A DNA stretch of 42,644 nucleotides from Deltaproteobacteria bacterium (lineage in GTDB: Bacteria; Desulfobacterota; Desulfobaccia; Desulfobaccales; 0-14-0-80-60-11). Shown piece by piece: positions 31,667-39,117 of this stretch. Below the pieces are notes generated by a model that was not told the origin of the DNA, made no database searches, and saw nothing but the letters and a program-made list of their open reading frames with translations. The stretch lies in assembly GCA_021813445.1 (NCBI GenBank), contig JAKAKP010000053.1, forward strand, positions 1 to 42,644, in the 5' to 3' direction. Position 1 is the stretch's first letter. Every line of letters begins with the position of its first letter. The translations under genes and the position numbers were made by a program.

Positions 31667-33925
31667 ATGGCTCAAACCTCAACCGCAAGACCTCCAGTCG
31701 ACTCCGACGACCTCTGGGAAGTGGCCGCGGCCCTGCCCATTTTTCACACCCTTACTTACCGGCTTCCCGAAGCCTTACAAAAAAAGGCCCGGGTGGGCTG
31801 CCTGGTGCGGGTCCCGGCCCAAAGGCGGGTGGTCATGGGCTACCTGTTGGGCCCGGCCCATGAGATACCGAAAGCGGCCATCCGTCCCATCCAGGCAGTG
31901 GCGGACCCCCTGCCCCGCTTCGGGCCGGAGCTGGTGCCGCTGTTTCGCTGGCTGGCAGACTATTACCAGTACCCCCTGGGGGAGGCATTGGCTCACTTGA
32001 TCCCCGGCGGCGCCGCCTCTGCCGCCCCCAGGACCGAGCGCTGGGCCGCGTGGCAGCCGCAGCCGTCAAGCATCGAGCCGCCCCGCCGCTTGAGCCCCAA
32101 GGCCCAAGGCATTCTCGAGTATTTGCAGGAAAACGGTCCCGCCTCCTGTAAGGCCTTGAACGCCATTTTTCCGAATTGCTCCCCCATCCTCAAGCGCCTG
32201 GAGGCCCGGGGCCTGATTACCCTGGAAAACCGGGAGGCCTGGCGGGACCCCCTGGCCGGACACCCCCTGGCTCCCACCGAACCGCCCCTCCCACTCAGCC
32301 CCGACCAGGAGGAGGCCCGGGCCGCGGTGGTGGAGGGTATTGAAAGCCGGACTTTTGCCCCCTTTCTCCTGCACGGCGTCACTGCCAGCGGCAAGACTGA
32401 AGTCTATCTCGCGGCCGCCCAGGCCACCCTGGACCAGGGCCGCCAGGTCCTGGTGCTGCTCCCGGAGATCGCCCTGACCCACCCGGTGGCCGTGGCCTTC
32501 CGGCGGCGCTTCGGCGACCGGGTGGCCCTGCTGCACAGCGGCATCTCCCCGGCCGCCCGTCTGGAGCAGTGGCAGCGCCTGGCCGCGGGCCGGGTGGATA
32601 TCGCGGTGGGCGCCCGCTCCGCGGTCTTTGCGCCCCTGCCCCGCCTGGGCCTCCTGGTGGTGGACGAGGAGCACGACCCCGCGTACAAACAGGAGGGGGG
32701 CCTCCTTTATCAGGCCCGGGACGTGGCCCTGTACCGGGGGAAATTGGCGGCCGCGGCCGTGGTCCTGGTCTCCGCCACCCCGGCGGTGGCCACCTATTAC
32801 CGGGCCCAGGAAGGGACCTACCGCTACCTCAATCTCAGCCGCCGGGTCACCCCCCAGGCCCTGCCGGACATTCACCTCATTTCCCTCAAAGACCACCGGG
32901 CCGGGCGGGGCCTGCCGGTGATCTCGACACCTCTATCTGCGGCCCTGGAGCAAACCCTGGCCCGGGGGGAACAGGCTTTGCTCTTTCTCAACCGCCGGGG
33001 CTTTGCGGCCGCGGTCTTTTGCCTGGTTTGCGGCCAGGTTATCCAATGCTGCCAGTGCAGCGTGGCCCTGACCTATCACCAGTCCCGGGACCGGCTCACC
33101 TGCCATTATTGCGGCTATGAAGAAAGCGTGCCGGAGCGCTGCCCCCAGTGCCAGTCCACCGCGCTGAAGCGTTACGGCCTGGGGACCGAGAGAGTGGAAG
33201 CGGAATTACAAAAGCTTTTGCCCCAGGCCCGGGTGGCCCGCCTGGACCGGGACACCGCGCCCCACAGCGGCCGGGCCCTGAAGGTCCTAGAAAACTTCGC
33301 GCAAGGAAACTTTGATATCCTGGTGGGCACCCAGATGATCAGCAAAGGCCACCATTTCCCCCGGGTCACCCTGGTGGGGGTGATCAATGCGGATCAACAC
33401 CTCTTTTTCCCGGAATACCACGCGGGGGAGCGCACCTTCCAGCTGCTTTCCCAGGTGGCGGGCCGGGCGGGCCGGGGGGAGGCCCCGGGGAGGGTGCTGA
33501 TCCAGACCTTCCAGCCGGAGCATTATGTCTTCCAGGCGGTCAAGTCCCAGGACTACCAGGGGTTTGTGCAGCAGGAACTCCGCATCCGCCGGCAGTCGGG
33601 CTATCCCCCTTTCACTCGCCTGGCGTTAGCCCGTTTGAGCGGCACCCCCGCGGACACAGTGGCCCGGGCCGCGGCCCGCCTCACTGCGGCCTTGAAAAAG
33701 GCCATTGCCCGGGAGGAAAATCTGGCTTCGCTGATCCGGGTCCTGGGACCCGCCCCCCCCGGCCTGGCGAAGTTGCAGGGCCGCTTCCGCTGGCAACTGC
33801 TCCTGAAAAGCTATGGCCGCCCGCCCCTGCTCCAGGCCCTGAGGCTGCTGCGGCAGCTCTGGAGCCCGCCGCCCCGGAGCAAAATTGATCTTACCTTGGA
33901 TATTGACCCGATGAGTTTGTTTTAA
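31667..33925 (+). CDS. priA: Primosomal protein N' (PriA), replication-restart helicase
   Basis: A 752-residue superfamily 2 helicase that reloads the replicative helicase at stalled forks. An N-terminal 3'-DNA-binding region is followed by a winged-helix segment, then Walker A GVTASGKTEVYL (about residue 238), the DEEH box VVDEEHDPAYKQ (about residue 331) and LVSATPAVATYY. The PriA zinc-binding block starts near residue 450 and reads CLVCGQVIQCCQCSVAL, then LTCHYCGYEESVPERCPQC, with all expected cysteines. Motifs V-VI follow in ILVGTQMISKGHHFPRV and LLSQVAGRAGRG. Its stop overlaps that of the convergent hisI by four bases. Confidence 0.95.
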   Translation: MAQTSTARPPVDSDDLWEVAAALPIFHTLTYRLPEALQKKARVGCLVRVPAQRRVVMGYLLGPAHEIPKAAIRPIQAVADPLPRFGPELVPLFRWLADYYQYPLGEALAHLIPGGAASAAPRTERWAAWQPQPSSIEPPRRLSPKAQGILEYLQENGPASCKALNAIFPNCSPILKRLEARGLITLENREAWRDPLAGHPLAPTEPPLPLSPDQEEARAAVVEGIESRTFAPFLLHGVTASGKTEVYLAAAQATLDQGRQVLVLLPEIALTHPVAVAFRRRFGDRVALLHSGISPAARLEQWQRLAAGRVDIAVGARSAVFAPLPRLGLLVVDEEHDPAYKQEGGLLYQARDVALYRGKLAAAAVVLVSATPAVATYYRAQEGTYRYLNLSRRVTPQALPDIHLISLKDHRAGRGLPVISTPLSAALEQTLARGEQALLFLNRRGFAAAVFCLVCGQVIQCCQCSVALTYHQSRDRLTCHYCGYEESVPERCPQCQSTALKRYGLGTERVEAELQKLLPQARVARLDRDTAPHSGRALKVLENFAQGNFDILVGTQMISKGHHFPRVTLVGVINADQHLFFPEYHAGERTFQLLSQVAGRAGRGEAPGRVLIQTFQPEHYVFQAVKSQDYQGFVQQELRIRRQSGYPPFTRLALARLSGTPADTVARAAARLTAALKKAIAREENLASLIRVLGPAPPGLAKLQGRFRWQLLLKSYGRPPLLQALRLLRQLWSPPPRSKIDLTLDIDPMSLF

Positions 33926-34335
33926 TGCGAAAACGCAAACTCCGGATAAACCTCCTCCGGATCGAAAACCCGCGGGTCGGCGGTCTGCCAGCCGTCTTCC
34001 CCCAGGCGGCGGAAGAAGCAGGAGTGATAGCCCCATTCGCAGGCCCCGCCCCGGGGCTGGACGCGCAGCAGGAGTTGATCGCCCCCGCAGCTTAAGCGGA
34101 TCTCCACTACTTCCTGAAAATGACCCGAGCTTTCGCCTTTGAGGACCACCTTGCGTTTGTGCGGATGGTAGTAATGCACGCGGCCGGTGGCGGCGATACG
34201 CTGTAAGGCTTCCTGGTTCAAGGTTACCAACATCAGCACCGCCTGGGAGGCGGCGTCTTGGATGACTGCCGGAATAACTGCCGCCGCTGGCAGGATCATC
34301 CATTCCGGGAGGTTGGCCCACTTTGCGGTCATCAT
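33922..34335 (-). CDS. hisI: HisI-like phosphoribosyl-AMP cyclohydrolase, diverged
   Basis: A 137-residue protein. AVLMLVTLNQEALQRIAATG, LKGESSGHFQEVVEI and GACEWGYHSCFFR match HisI, which opens the ring of phosphoribosyl-AMP in histidine synthesis. The zinc cysteines are present: Cys83, Cys99 and Cys106. However, the magnesium-binding D-C-D-x-D motif is S-C-G-G-D here (residues 82-86), so two of three acidic residues are lost, and the usual substrate-side pattern (SR-x-R-x-x-LWxKGE) is HPHKRKVVLKGE. Either the enzyme has drifted or it is a paralogue with another job. ATG 34335 is preceded by GAGGGAG. It is convergent with priA; no other his genes are nearby. Confidence 0.75.
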   Translation of the reverse strand: MMTAKWANLPEWMILPAAAVIPAVIQDAASQAVLMLVTLNQEALQRIAATGRVHYYHPHKRKVVLKGESSGHFQEVVEIRLSCGGDQLLLRVQPRGGACEWGYHSCFFRRLGEDGWQTADPRVFDPEEVYPEFAFSH

Positions 34336-34468
34336 TTTTCTCCCTCAGGAATTCCCGTTTATCTTAATGCAGCGCCGGTATGACTGGCAATTTTTTATCA
34401 AGGCCTGTCGGATTTTCCATCTTTTCCCCTCTATTTTTGATTTACTCACAGCCCAACCAGAAAAAATC

Positions 34469-34498
34469 TTGACATCGACAAGCAAGGGATGGTATTTA
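34469..34498 (+). promoter_or_regulatory. Promoter of the 34562 gene
   Basis: TTGACA (34469-34474) and TATTTA (34493-34498) with an 18-bp spacer, about 60 bp ahead of the ATG. It is the only convincing promoter in the 226-bp gap after hisI. Confidence 0.55.
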
Positions 34499-34561
34499 GG
34501 GGAAAATCGTGAAAGTGTGCACAATTAATCCTAATCTGTCTGAACAGGGAGGAGGCTAAAC

Positions 34562-34984
34562 ATGGCGCGGCTTGGTTACATAGAATTTTATTACAGCACC
34601 AAACACAAACCTGAAGATAAATATAAATGCGATAATGCAAACGTCTTAAATCTTCTGAAGAGCCTTGAGGCCAAGGGCGTGGAGACCGCCGCCATTGATA
34701 TCGGGGATGTGGCCGACCCCTTCCGGCAATATCATAAAGCCTCCAGCGGCCCGGACTCCAAGTACCGCCCCATCTTCGGCGAGGTGCGCGGTTCTGATTA
34801 TAAAGAATATTTCGGGAAAACCATTCCCGCTCTCTGCTGCTACGGCAAGAAAGGCGACCGGGCGCCGGTCGAGGTCTTCCCCCGGATGGACCATAAATTA
34901 GGGCGGGTCTATCTGATTGAAGAGTGGATCGAAAACTACATCGGTGAGCTGGAAGGCCGGTCAGAAGCCGAAGAAGCCCGTTAA
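34562..34984 (+). CDS. Conserved-looking hypothetical protein, single-gene unit
   Basis: A 140-residue soluble protein starting MARLGYIEFYYSTKHKPEDK. GGGAGGAGG lies directly before the ATG and a strong terminator ends the unit. A central stretch, GVETAAIDIGDVADPFRQYHKA, then GKTIPALCCYGKKGDRAPVEVFP and GRVYLIEEWIENYIGELEG. The layout (an N-terminal strand with charged loop, a middle helix, a 'IPALxCYG' strand, then a C-terminal helix) suggests a thioredoxin-like or small alpha/beta fold, but there is no clear CxxC redox motif. The Cys pair in LCCYG may matter. I do not recognise the family. The own promoter, good ribosome-binding site and terminator indicate a real, probably well expressed gene. 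Confidence 0.75.
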   Translation: MARLGYIEFYYSTKHKPEDKYKCDNANVLNLLKSLEAKGVETAAIDIGDVADPFRQYHKASSGPDSKYRPIFGEVRGSDYKEYFGKTIPALCCYGKKGDRAPVEVFPRMDHKLGRVYLIEEWIENYIGELEGRSEAEEAR

Positions 34985-34995
34985 CGCATGCTCTT

Positions 34996-35028
34996 AAGGC
35001 CCCACCTGCCAGGGTGGGGCCTTTTTTT
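34996..35028 (+). terminator. Intrinsic terminator
   Basis: AAGGCCCCACC (34996-35006) pairs with GGTGGGGCCTT (35013-35023) around a 6-nt loop and runs into a T-tract. It closes the single-gene unit at 34562-34984. Confidence 0.92.
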
Positions 35029-35044
35029 GTCGTTTATTCCCTCA

Positions 35045-36190
35045 ATGGCTGCAATCTGTTGCCGCAGTTGCCACCGGCGTCTGCCGTTATCCAGCCCTTA
35101 CTGCTCCATCTGCGGCCAGCGCCTCTGGCCCCTGACCCCTGGAACATCAATCAGCCCGGCAGCCGCCGGCAGCCGTTTCCTGCCGATGGGGCCGGAGCTG
35201 GTGCAGGAGCAGGAGACCGGCCTCTGCTGGCAGCGCTCCGGTTCCTCAAAACCCCTGAGCCAGAGGGCGGCTCCGGCCTACGTGGCGGAGCTGAACCGCC
35301 AGGTCTGGGGCGGCCGCCGGGACTGGCGCCTGCCCCTGCTTCCCGAACTCATCAGTCTTTTCACCCGGGAGAAAAGCGCACTGGGCCTTTACATCGATCC
35401 CGTGTTCGACAGCCGCCAGCCCTTTTGTTGGAGCGACACCGCCAGTCCCGCCGGAGGTGTTTACGGCGTGCTGTTCTTCCCCGGCTCGGTGCAGGTCCAG
35501 TACCGGGACCAACGGGCCTTTATCCGGGCGGTGGCCGGGGAGAGTCCAAACCTGCCAGGCTGTGCTTCTTCCCCGGAGTTAATTAAGCAAGGCCGGGAGA
35601 TCTTGTATTGTCGCGGCCGGCGGCGGGTGCCCAGCCGCGGGGAAGTAGAAGACTTTCTCCAGAGAGGCGGAGTTTTCTCGGAGGTGTCCCTGGCGGCCAA
35701 GACGCAGCTCTATTTTGTGCCCACGGTCGAGTTTCTCCGGGCCTTGATCAGACTTTTCCGGCATTTGGGCGTCAAACAGGTGGTGGAAATCGGCGCGGCT
35801 GAGGGGTTTATGGCTGCGGCTTTGGCAGAGCTGGGGGTTCCGGTAATGGCTACCGACTTGGAGGCCATGCCGGGTGCGCCTTACGGGGTCCAGGTCCACC
35901 GGGTGAGCCACCTGGAGGCAGTGGCTGCTTTTCAACCGGAGCTGGCCTTCTGGTGCTGGCCGCCCCTGGGCTCCCGGGCTCCCCAGGAACTCTTGCAGGC
36001 TCCCGGCTTAAAATACTATCTGGACATAGGGGACGGCGGCTGCGCCACCGGCCTCCCCAACCTGGTGCCCCAATTCCGGGGTCGCTACCTCAATACCCTA
36101 TCCCGGCTGGGCTATACCCGGCTGGACTGGGGGCCTTTCCGCCATAACCGCTGTTTTTTGTTTTATAACCCCTTCAATGCCGTCTCATAG
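35045..36190 (+). CDS. Zinc-ribbon protein with C-terminal methyltransferase-like domain
   Basis: About 381 residues from ATG 35045 (MAAICCRSCHRRLP); an upstream in-frame start would lie in the preceding terminator. The N-terminal zinc ribbon pairs CRSC with CSIC (about residues 6-24). A middle part (LPELISLFTREKSALGLYIDP, GVYGVLFFPGSVQVQYRDQRAFIRAVAG) is unfamiliar. The C-terminal third has a Rossmann-like start, VKQVVEIGAAEGFMAAALAELG (about residues 239-260), then VPVMATDLEA, as in class I methyltransferases, but later motifs are degenerate. The end reads GYTRLDWGPFRHNRCFLFYNPFN. Substrate and activity unknown. It overlaps the convergent macro-domain gene by 28 bp. Confidence 0.7.
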   Translation: MAAICCRSCHRRLPLSSPYCSICGQRLWPLTPGTSISPAAAGSRFLPMGPELVQEQETGLCWQRSGSSKPLSQRAAPAYVAELNRQVWGGRRDWRLPLLPELISLFTREKSALGLYIDPVFDSRQPFCWSDTASPAGGVYGVLFFPGSVQVQYRDQRAFIRAVAGESPNLPGCASSPELIKQGREILYCRGRRRVPSRGEVEDFLQRGGVFSEVSLAAKTQLYFVPTVEFLRALIRLFRHLGVKQVVEIGAAEGFMAAALAELGVPVMATDLEAMPGAPYGVQVHRVSHLEAVAAFQPELAFWCWPPLGSRAPQELLQAPGLKYYLDIGDGGCATGLPNLVPQFRGRYLNTLSRLGYTRLDWGPFRHNRCFLFYNPFNAVS

Positions 36191-36690
36191 GCCGCATACG
36201 CGGCCCTGCCGAAGAGCACGAAGCGCACCCGCTCGATCTCCGGGTGCTCCGCCAGGTAGGCCTTGACGGTCTGCAAAGCGATGCGGGCCGCGGCCGCCAG
36301 GGGATAGCCGTAAGCCCCGGTGGAAATGGAGGGAAAGGCCACGGTCTTGATGCCTTTGGCAGTGGCCAGCTTCAGGCTCTCCCGGTAGCAGGAGGCCAGC
36401 AGCTCCGGCTCGCGGTGCAGCCCGTCCCGGTATACCGGGCCCACGGTGTGGATGACGTACCGGGCCTGGAGGTTGCCGCCCGTGGTGATCCGGGCCTCGC
36501 CGGTGGGGCAGCCGCCCAACTGGCGGCATTCTTCCAGGATTTTCGGCCCCCCGGCCCGGTGGATGGCGCCGTCCACCCCGCCTCCACCCAGCAGGGAGGT
36601 ATTGGCGGCGTTAACAATGGCCTCCGTGTCCTGGCGGGTGATGTCCCCTTCCTCCAACTCCAACACCGACTGTCCCACCTGGATTTCCAT
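36163..36690 (-). CDS. Macro-domain protein, ADP-ribose-binding (MacroD/YmdB-like)
   Basis: A 175-residue macro domain from ATG 36690, with GGAG upstream. Signature parts: GDITRQDTEAIVNAANTSLLGGGGVDGAIHRAGG (residues 15-48, ADP-ribose and catalytic loop), GCPTGEARITTGG, YVIHTVGPVY and VAFPSISTGAYGYPL (phosphate-binding loop). This matches MacroD-type O-acetyl-ADP-ribose deacetylases, which also remove mono-ADP-ribose from glutamate. In bacteria they may clear ADP-ribose signals or NAD breakdown products. Its 3' end runs 28 bp into the 3' end of the convergent zinc-ribbon gene. The selenoprotein gene lies 33 bp beyond its start on the same strand, upstream, so co-transcription is likely. Confidence 0.88.
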   Translation of the reverse strand: MEIQVGQSVLELEEGDITRQDTEAIVNAANTSLLGGGGVDGAIHRAGGPKILEECRQLGGCPTGEARITTGGNLQARYVIHTVGPVYRDGLHREPELLASCYRESLKLATAKGIKTVAFPSISTGAYGYPLAAAARIALQTVKAYLAEHPEIERVRFVLFGRAAYAAYETALKGL

Positions 36691-36723
36691 GCTCCGGCCT
36701 CCGGTCAAGTTTCGCTCATCATA

Positions 36724-37302
36724 TCACAGGCTGATCTGGACGTAGGGCTCGGCGCGCCTGAACCATTCGCTGTCAGGATACTTGGCCTTTAGTTCCTCAT
36801 AAACCGTGCGCAAGGGCTTGGGATCGTGGGTCATCTTGTATTTGGCCACTCCCAGGAAATAGATGGCTTCCGCCGCGGCCCGGGGATGGGGACACCGGCT
36901 CAGCATTTCTTCCAAGATGGCCCGGGCCTCGGCAAACTGTTCGATATCCAGGGCCCAACGGGCCTTGCCCACCATGAACAGGGGGATGAACTCCTCCGGC
37001 GGGACGTAGCCCACAGTCCGGTAATGCTCCTTGCCGTCGGCATCCAAAACCAGGATGGTGGGAGTCCAGGACACCCCGTATTTATCCATCAGGGCTTTGT
37101 CGGATACCTCTACTTGCACCGGGATGAAATTCAGGTCCACGAAACTGCCCACGCCTTCCGTAGGGTACGTAACCGCACCCATTTTCTGGCACCCCAGTCA
37201 CTGGGGGTTGAAGAAATCCAGGAGGATGGGCTTGTTAGTTTTCCTGGCGGTTTCCTGGGCTAAAGCCAAATCCTTGCCCCAACAAACTTGCAGCTTAGCC
37301 AT
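36724..37302 (-). CDS. Thioredoxin-like selenoprotein (U-x-x-C) with helical repeat tail
   Basis: Full length is 192 residues from ATG 37302 (AAGGAG eight bases upstream) if the in-frame TGA at 37198-37200 (codon 35) is read as selenocysteine. Residues 25-41 read PILLDFFNPQ-U-LGCQKM, placing U where thioredoxin-like relatives have the first cysteine of C-x-x-C. The frame continues without a break through VDLNFIPVQVEVSDKALMDKYGVSWTPTILVLDADGK in sequence, with the cis-proline loop SWTPTILVL. From about residue 110 a helical, TPR-like tail follows (FAEARAILEEMLSRCPHP, AIYFLGVAKYK). No signal peptide, so probably cytoplasmic. It should reduce disulfides or peroxides. A hairpin of bacterial SECIS type follows the TGA. 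Ordinary gene calling would start at 37182 and lose the active site. Confidence 0.8.
37173..37200 (-). promoter_or_regulatory. UGA (Sec) codon with SECIS-like hairpin
   Basis: Read on the minus strand, UGA (37200-37198) is followed after 23 nt by a hairpin loop: stem GGGUGC (37190-37185), loop GGUUAC, stem GUACCC (37178-37173), with one G-U pair. A G-starting apical loop 16-37 nt after UGA is the rule for bacterial SECIS elements bound by SelB. In addition CCCCAG and CUGGGG flank the UGA itself as a 6-bp inverted repeat. Confidence 0.65.
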
Positions 37303-37461
37303 AGTTTTACTCCTTGCTATCTTGGCGTTTCCAGTTGTATTTTAAATTAATCATCAAGCTCACATAAGCAAGGCAAAGACCGGTGGCGTCTCCCTGTGGG
37401 GTCTGACCCTGAATCGCATGGATTTTTCCACAGAAAATTAACGACTTAAGGGTGAAGCGGA

Positions 37462-37490
37462 TTGCCTCTTGCCTTAGTCGTGATTATTTT
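37462..37490 (+). promoter_or_regulatory. Possible promoter of the duplicated-domain gene
   Basis: TTGCCT (37462-37467), 17-bp spacer, TATTTT (37485-37490), about 30 bp before the ATG at 37519. It is weaker than consensus, but nothing better is visible in the 216-bp divergent gap. Confidence 0.35.
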
Positions 37491-37518
37491 ATGACAAAAA
37501 TGCAAGGAGGGCGGCGTT

Positions 37519-38385
37519 ATGGGGGCAAAATGCCTGGTTGAAGAGATGGAAAGGCGTGATCTCGATTCTTACGATCTGATAACCGTCCTCGGACTCTTAA
37601 AGGAGTATGATTGGAAGGAAATCTGCAAGCGTTACGGCACGGGCATGCATGGACAGGGCAAAATTAATTTCATGCTTAGCACCGACGACTATTACGTGGA
37701 AATGACTGTAGAAAGTCTGACTTCTCTGGCCGTGTCAGCCAAATATCAAGCCAGCCCCAACCTGATGCAGGCCTTGATCCGCCGCCTGCTGTGCGGCCAT
37801 CACCACCGCCTCATCCTGGAAAAAATCCGGAGTTACGGGGTGCCCATCGAAGACCCGAACCAGTTAAATCTCTCCTGTTCCGTGGGCATATTAGGCGCGG
37901 ACCTGGTGGTCAACCGCTCTGCCAATGCCCTGGAGTACCAATTCCGCAAGTTCGGCACCAGCCGGGCCGAGCAAGAAGAGCAACGCCCCCTGGACCACTA
38001 CGATGCAGTCTCCATCCTCTACCTGGCCCAGCAGAACCAGACCGAGCGTATCTTAAACCGCTATGTGCCCCAGGAAATCCTCAATGAGGGAGAGGAAGGG
38101 GAAAAAGTGGTGCGGTTTGCCAGCCAGGCCGGGGAATACCAGGTGGACTTCTTTTTCCAGCGGATCCACAACGACGTGCCCCGGGGGGTGCCGGAACGGG
38201 GCAACGTCTCTTCGGCCACCATGCACCAGGTGCTGCGCCGTATCTTTGCCGGCCACGGCCCGGAGCTGACCGCCAGGGAGCTGACGGAAAAGGGCATCCT
38301 CATCTCTCCGGAAGAGGTTAACCGAGAATTCACCCTGGCCCGCGTCCTCAACGACAACTACATCGAGATCAGCTTCAAGCGGTAA
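37519..38385 (+). CDS. Protein with two diverged tandem copies of an unknown domain
   Basis: A 288-residue soluble protein with AGGAGGG upstream of the ATG. The first half starts LDSYDLITVLGLLKEYDWKE and the second LDHYDAVSILYLAQQNQTER. Each half continues with a strand-rich segment ending in 'YYVEM' or 'YQVDFFF', a helix with LMQALIRRLLCGHHHRLI or TMHQVLRRIFAGHGPELT, then YGVPIEDPNQLN or KGILISPEEVNRE, and a final ILGADLVVN or VLNDNYIEISF. The motif order is the same, so the protein arose by duplication of a module of about 130 residues. The family is unknown to me; no catalytic motif stands out. The halves probably pack as a pseudo-dimer. It is a single gene followed by a repeat and the convergent usp gene. 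Confidence 0.75.
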   Translation: MGAKCLVEEMERRDLDSYDLITVLGLLKEYDWKEICKRYGTGMHGQGKINFMLSTDDYYVEMTVESLTSLAVSAKYQASPNLMQALIRRLLCGHHHRLILEKIRSYGVPIEDPNQLNLSCSVGILGADLVVNRSANALEYQFRKFGTSRAEQEEQRPLDHYDAVSILYLAQQNQTERILNRYVPQEILNEGEEGEKVVRFASQAGEYQVDFFFQRIHNDVPRGVPERGNVSSATMHQVLRRIFAGHGPELTARELTEKGILISPEEVNREFTLARVLNDNYIEISFKR

Positions 38386-38391
38386 AAAGAT

Positions 38392-38513
38392 TTCACCGCA
38401 GAGGCGCAGAGGACGCGGAGATTCACAGAGAAGTCTTCTTTTCATCAGGCGGTTTCCCCGCCTGATGAAAATATCTCTGTGGTACTCTGCGCTCTCTGCG
38501 CCTCTGCGGTGAA
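38392..38513. repeat. Nested inverted repeat (CACCGCAGAGGCGCAGAG family)
   Basis: Perfect 20-bp outer arms (38392-38411 and 38494-38513) enclose a second perfect 14-bp hairpin (38439-38452 with 38458-38471, core CATCAGGCGG). The element of about 122 bp sits exactly between two convergent genes, looks like a miniature inverted-repeat element and could end transcription from both sides. Confidence 0.88.
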
Positions 38514-38528
38514 GTATTTTTTCTTTCG

Positions 38529-39011
38529 TTATTCCACCACGGTTACGGCCACGCCTTTGGCAGTTTGCACCACTTTGTTGGTAACACTGCCCAGGAGCAG
38601 GGCCTTGGCCTTGCCCAGACCGCGGCGGCCCATGACGATGGTGGAGCACTTCTCGCTCGCGGCTTCGCTGAGGATATCTTCGGCCACGTCATAGTACCTG
38701 GCTCTGAATTTGGCCCGCACCGCGGCCGCGGGGATGCCTGCAGCCTCCAGACGCTCCTTGGCCTTGGCCACCAGGTGCTGCCAGCCCTTTTCCTGTTCCT
38801 TCTGCCAGGAGGCCACCAGGCGCTGCCGGGCCTCCCGTTCCTCGTCCTGCAAAATATGGCCGTCATCCCAGAGGGCCGGGGGCAGGCCGGAGAGGATATG
38901 CAGCAGGGTGACTTCCACCCCGGGGGTCGGTCCAAAGGTCCGGGCTACATATTCCACAGCGTGCCAGGCCCCGTCCGAGCTGTCCAGAGGTACCAGAATC
39001 TTTTGGGCCAT
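38529..39011 (-). CDS. Universal stress protein (UspA family)
   Basis: A 160-residue protein from ATG 39011, with AAAGGAGAG upstream; a longer frame adds 14 unlikely residues. It begins MAQKILVPLDSSDGAWHAVEYVAR and ends CSTIVMGRRGLGKAKALLLGSVTNKVVQTAKGVAVTVVE when read in pieces. The G-x2-G-x9-GS ATP-binding motif (GRRGLGKAKALLLGS region) is intact, so it is an ATP-binding UspA-like protein, expected in the cytoplasm under stress or energy limitation. A slightly acidic insertion (LPPALWDDGHILQDEE) sits between beta-2 and alpha-2. Single gene. Confidence 0.9.
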   Translation of the reverse strand: MAQKILVPLDSSDGAWHAVEYVARTFGPTPGVEVTLLHILSGLPPALWDDGHILQDEEREARQRLVASWQKEQEKGWQHLVAKAKERLEAAGIPAAAVRAKFRARYYDVAEDILSEAASEKCSTIVMGRRGLGKAKALLLGSVTNKVVQTAKGVAVTVVE

Positions 39012-39117
39012 GCTCTCTCCTTTCCCGGAAATAAGGTTCAAGGTAATCACCATTCCCTAAGGAATCAATCCGCGCCGGCGCATGTGCATAAATACTTGAA
39101 GGTCAGCCCCCCGCAGG

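Noticed and set aside
36724-37182. Ordinary 152-residue protein starting at ATG 37182
   Set aside because: This start has no ribosome-binding site, removes the first strand and active site of the thioredoxin-like fold, and ignores a perfectly placed start at 37302; the selenocysteine reading explains all features better.
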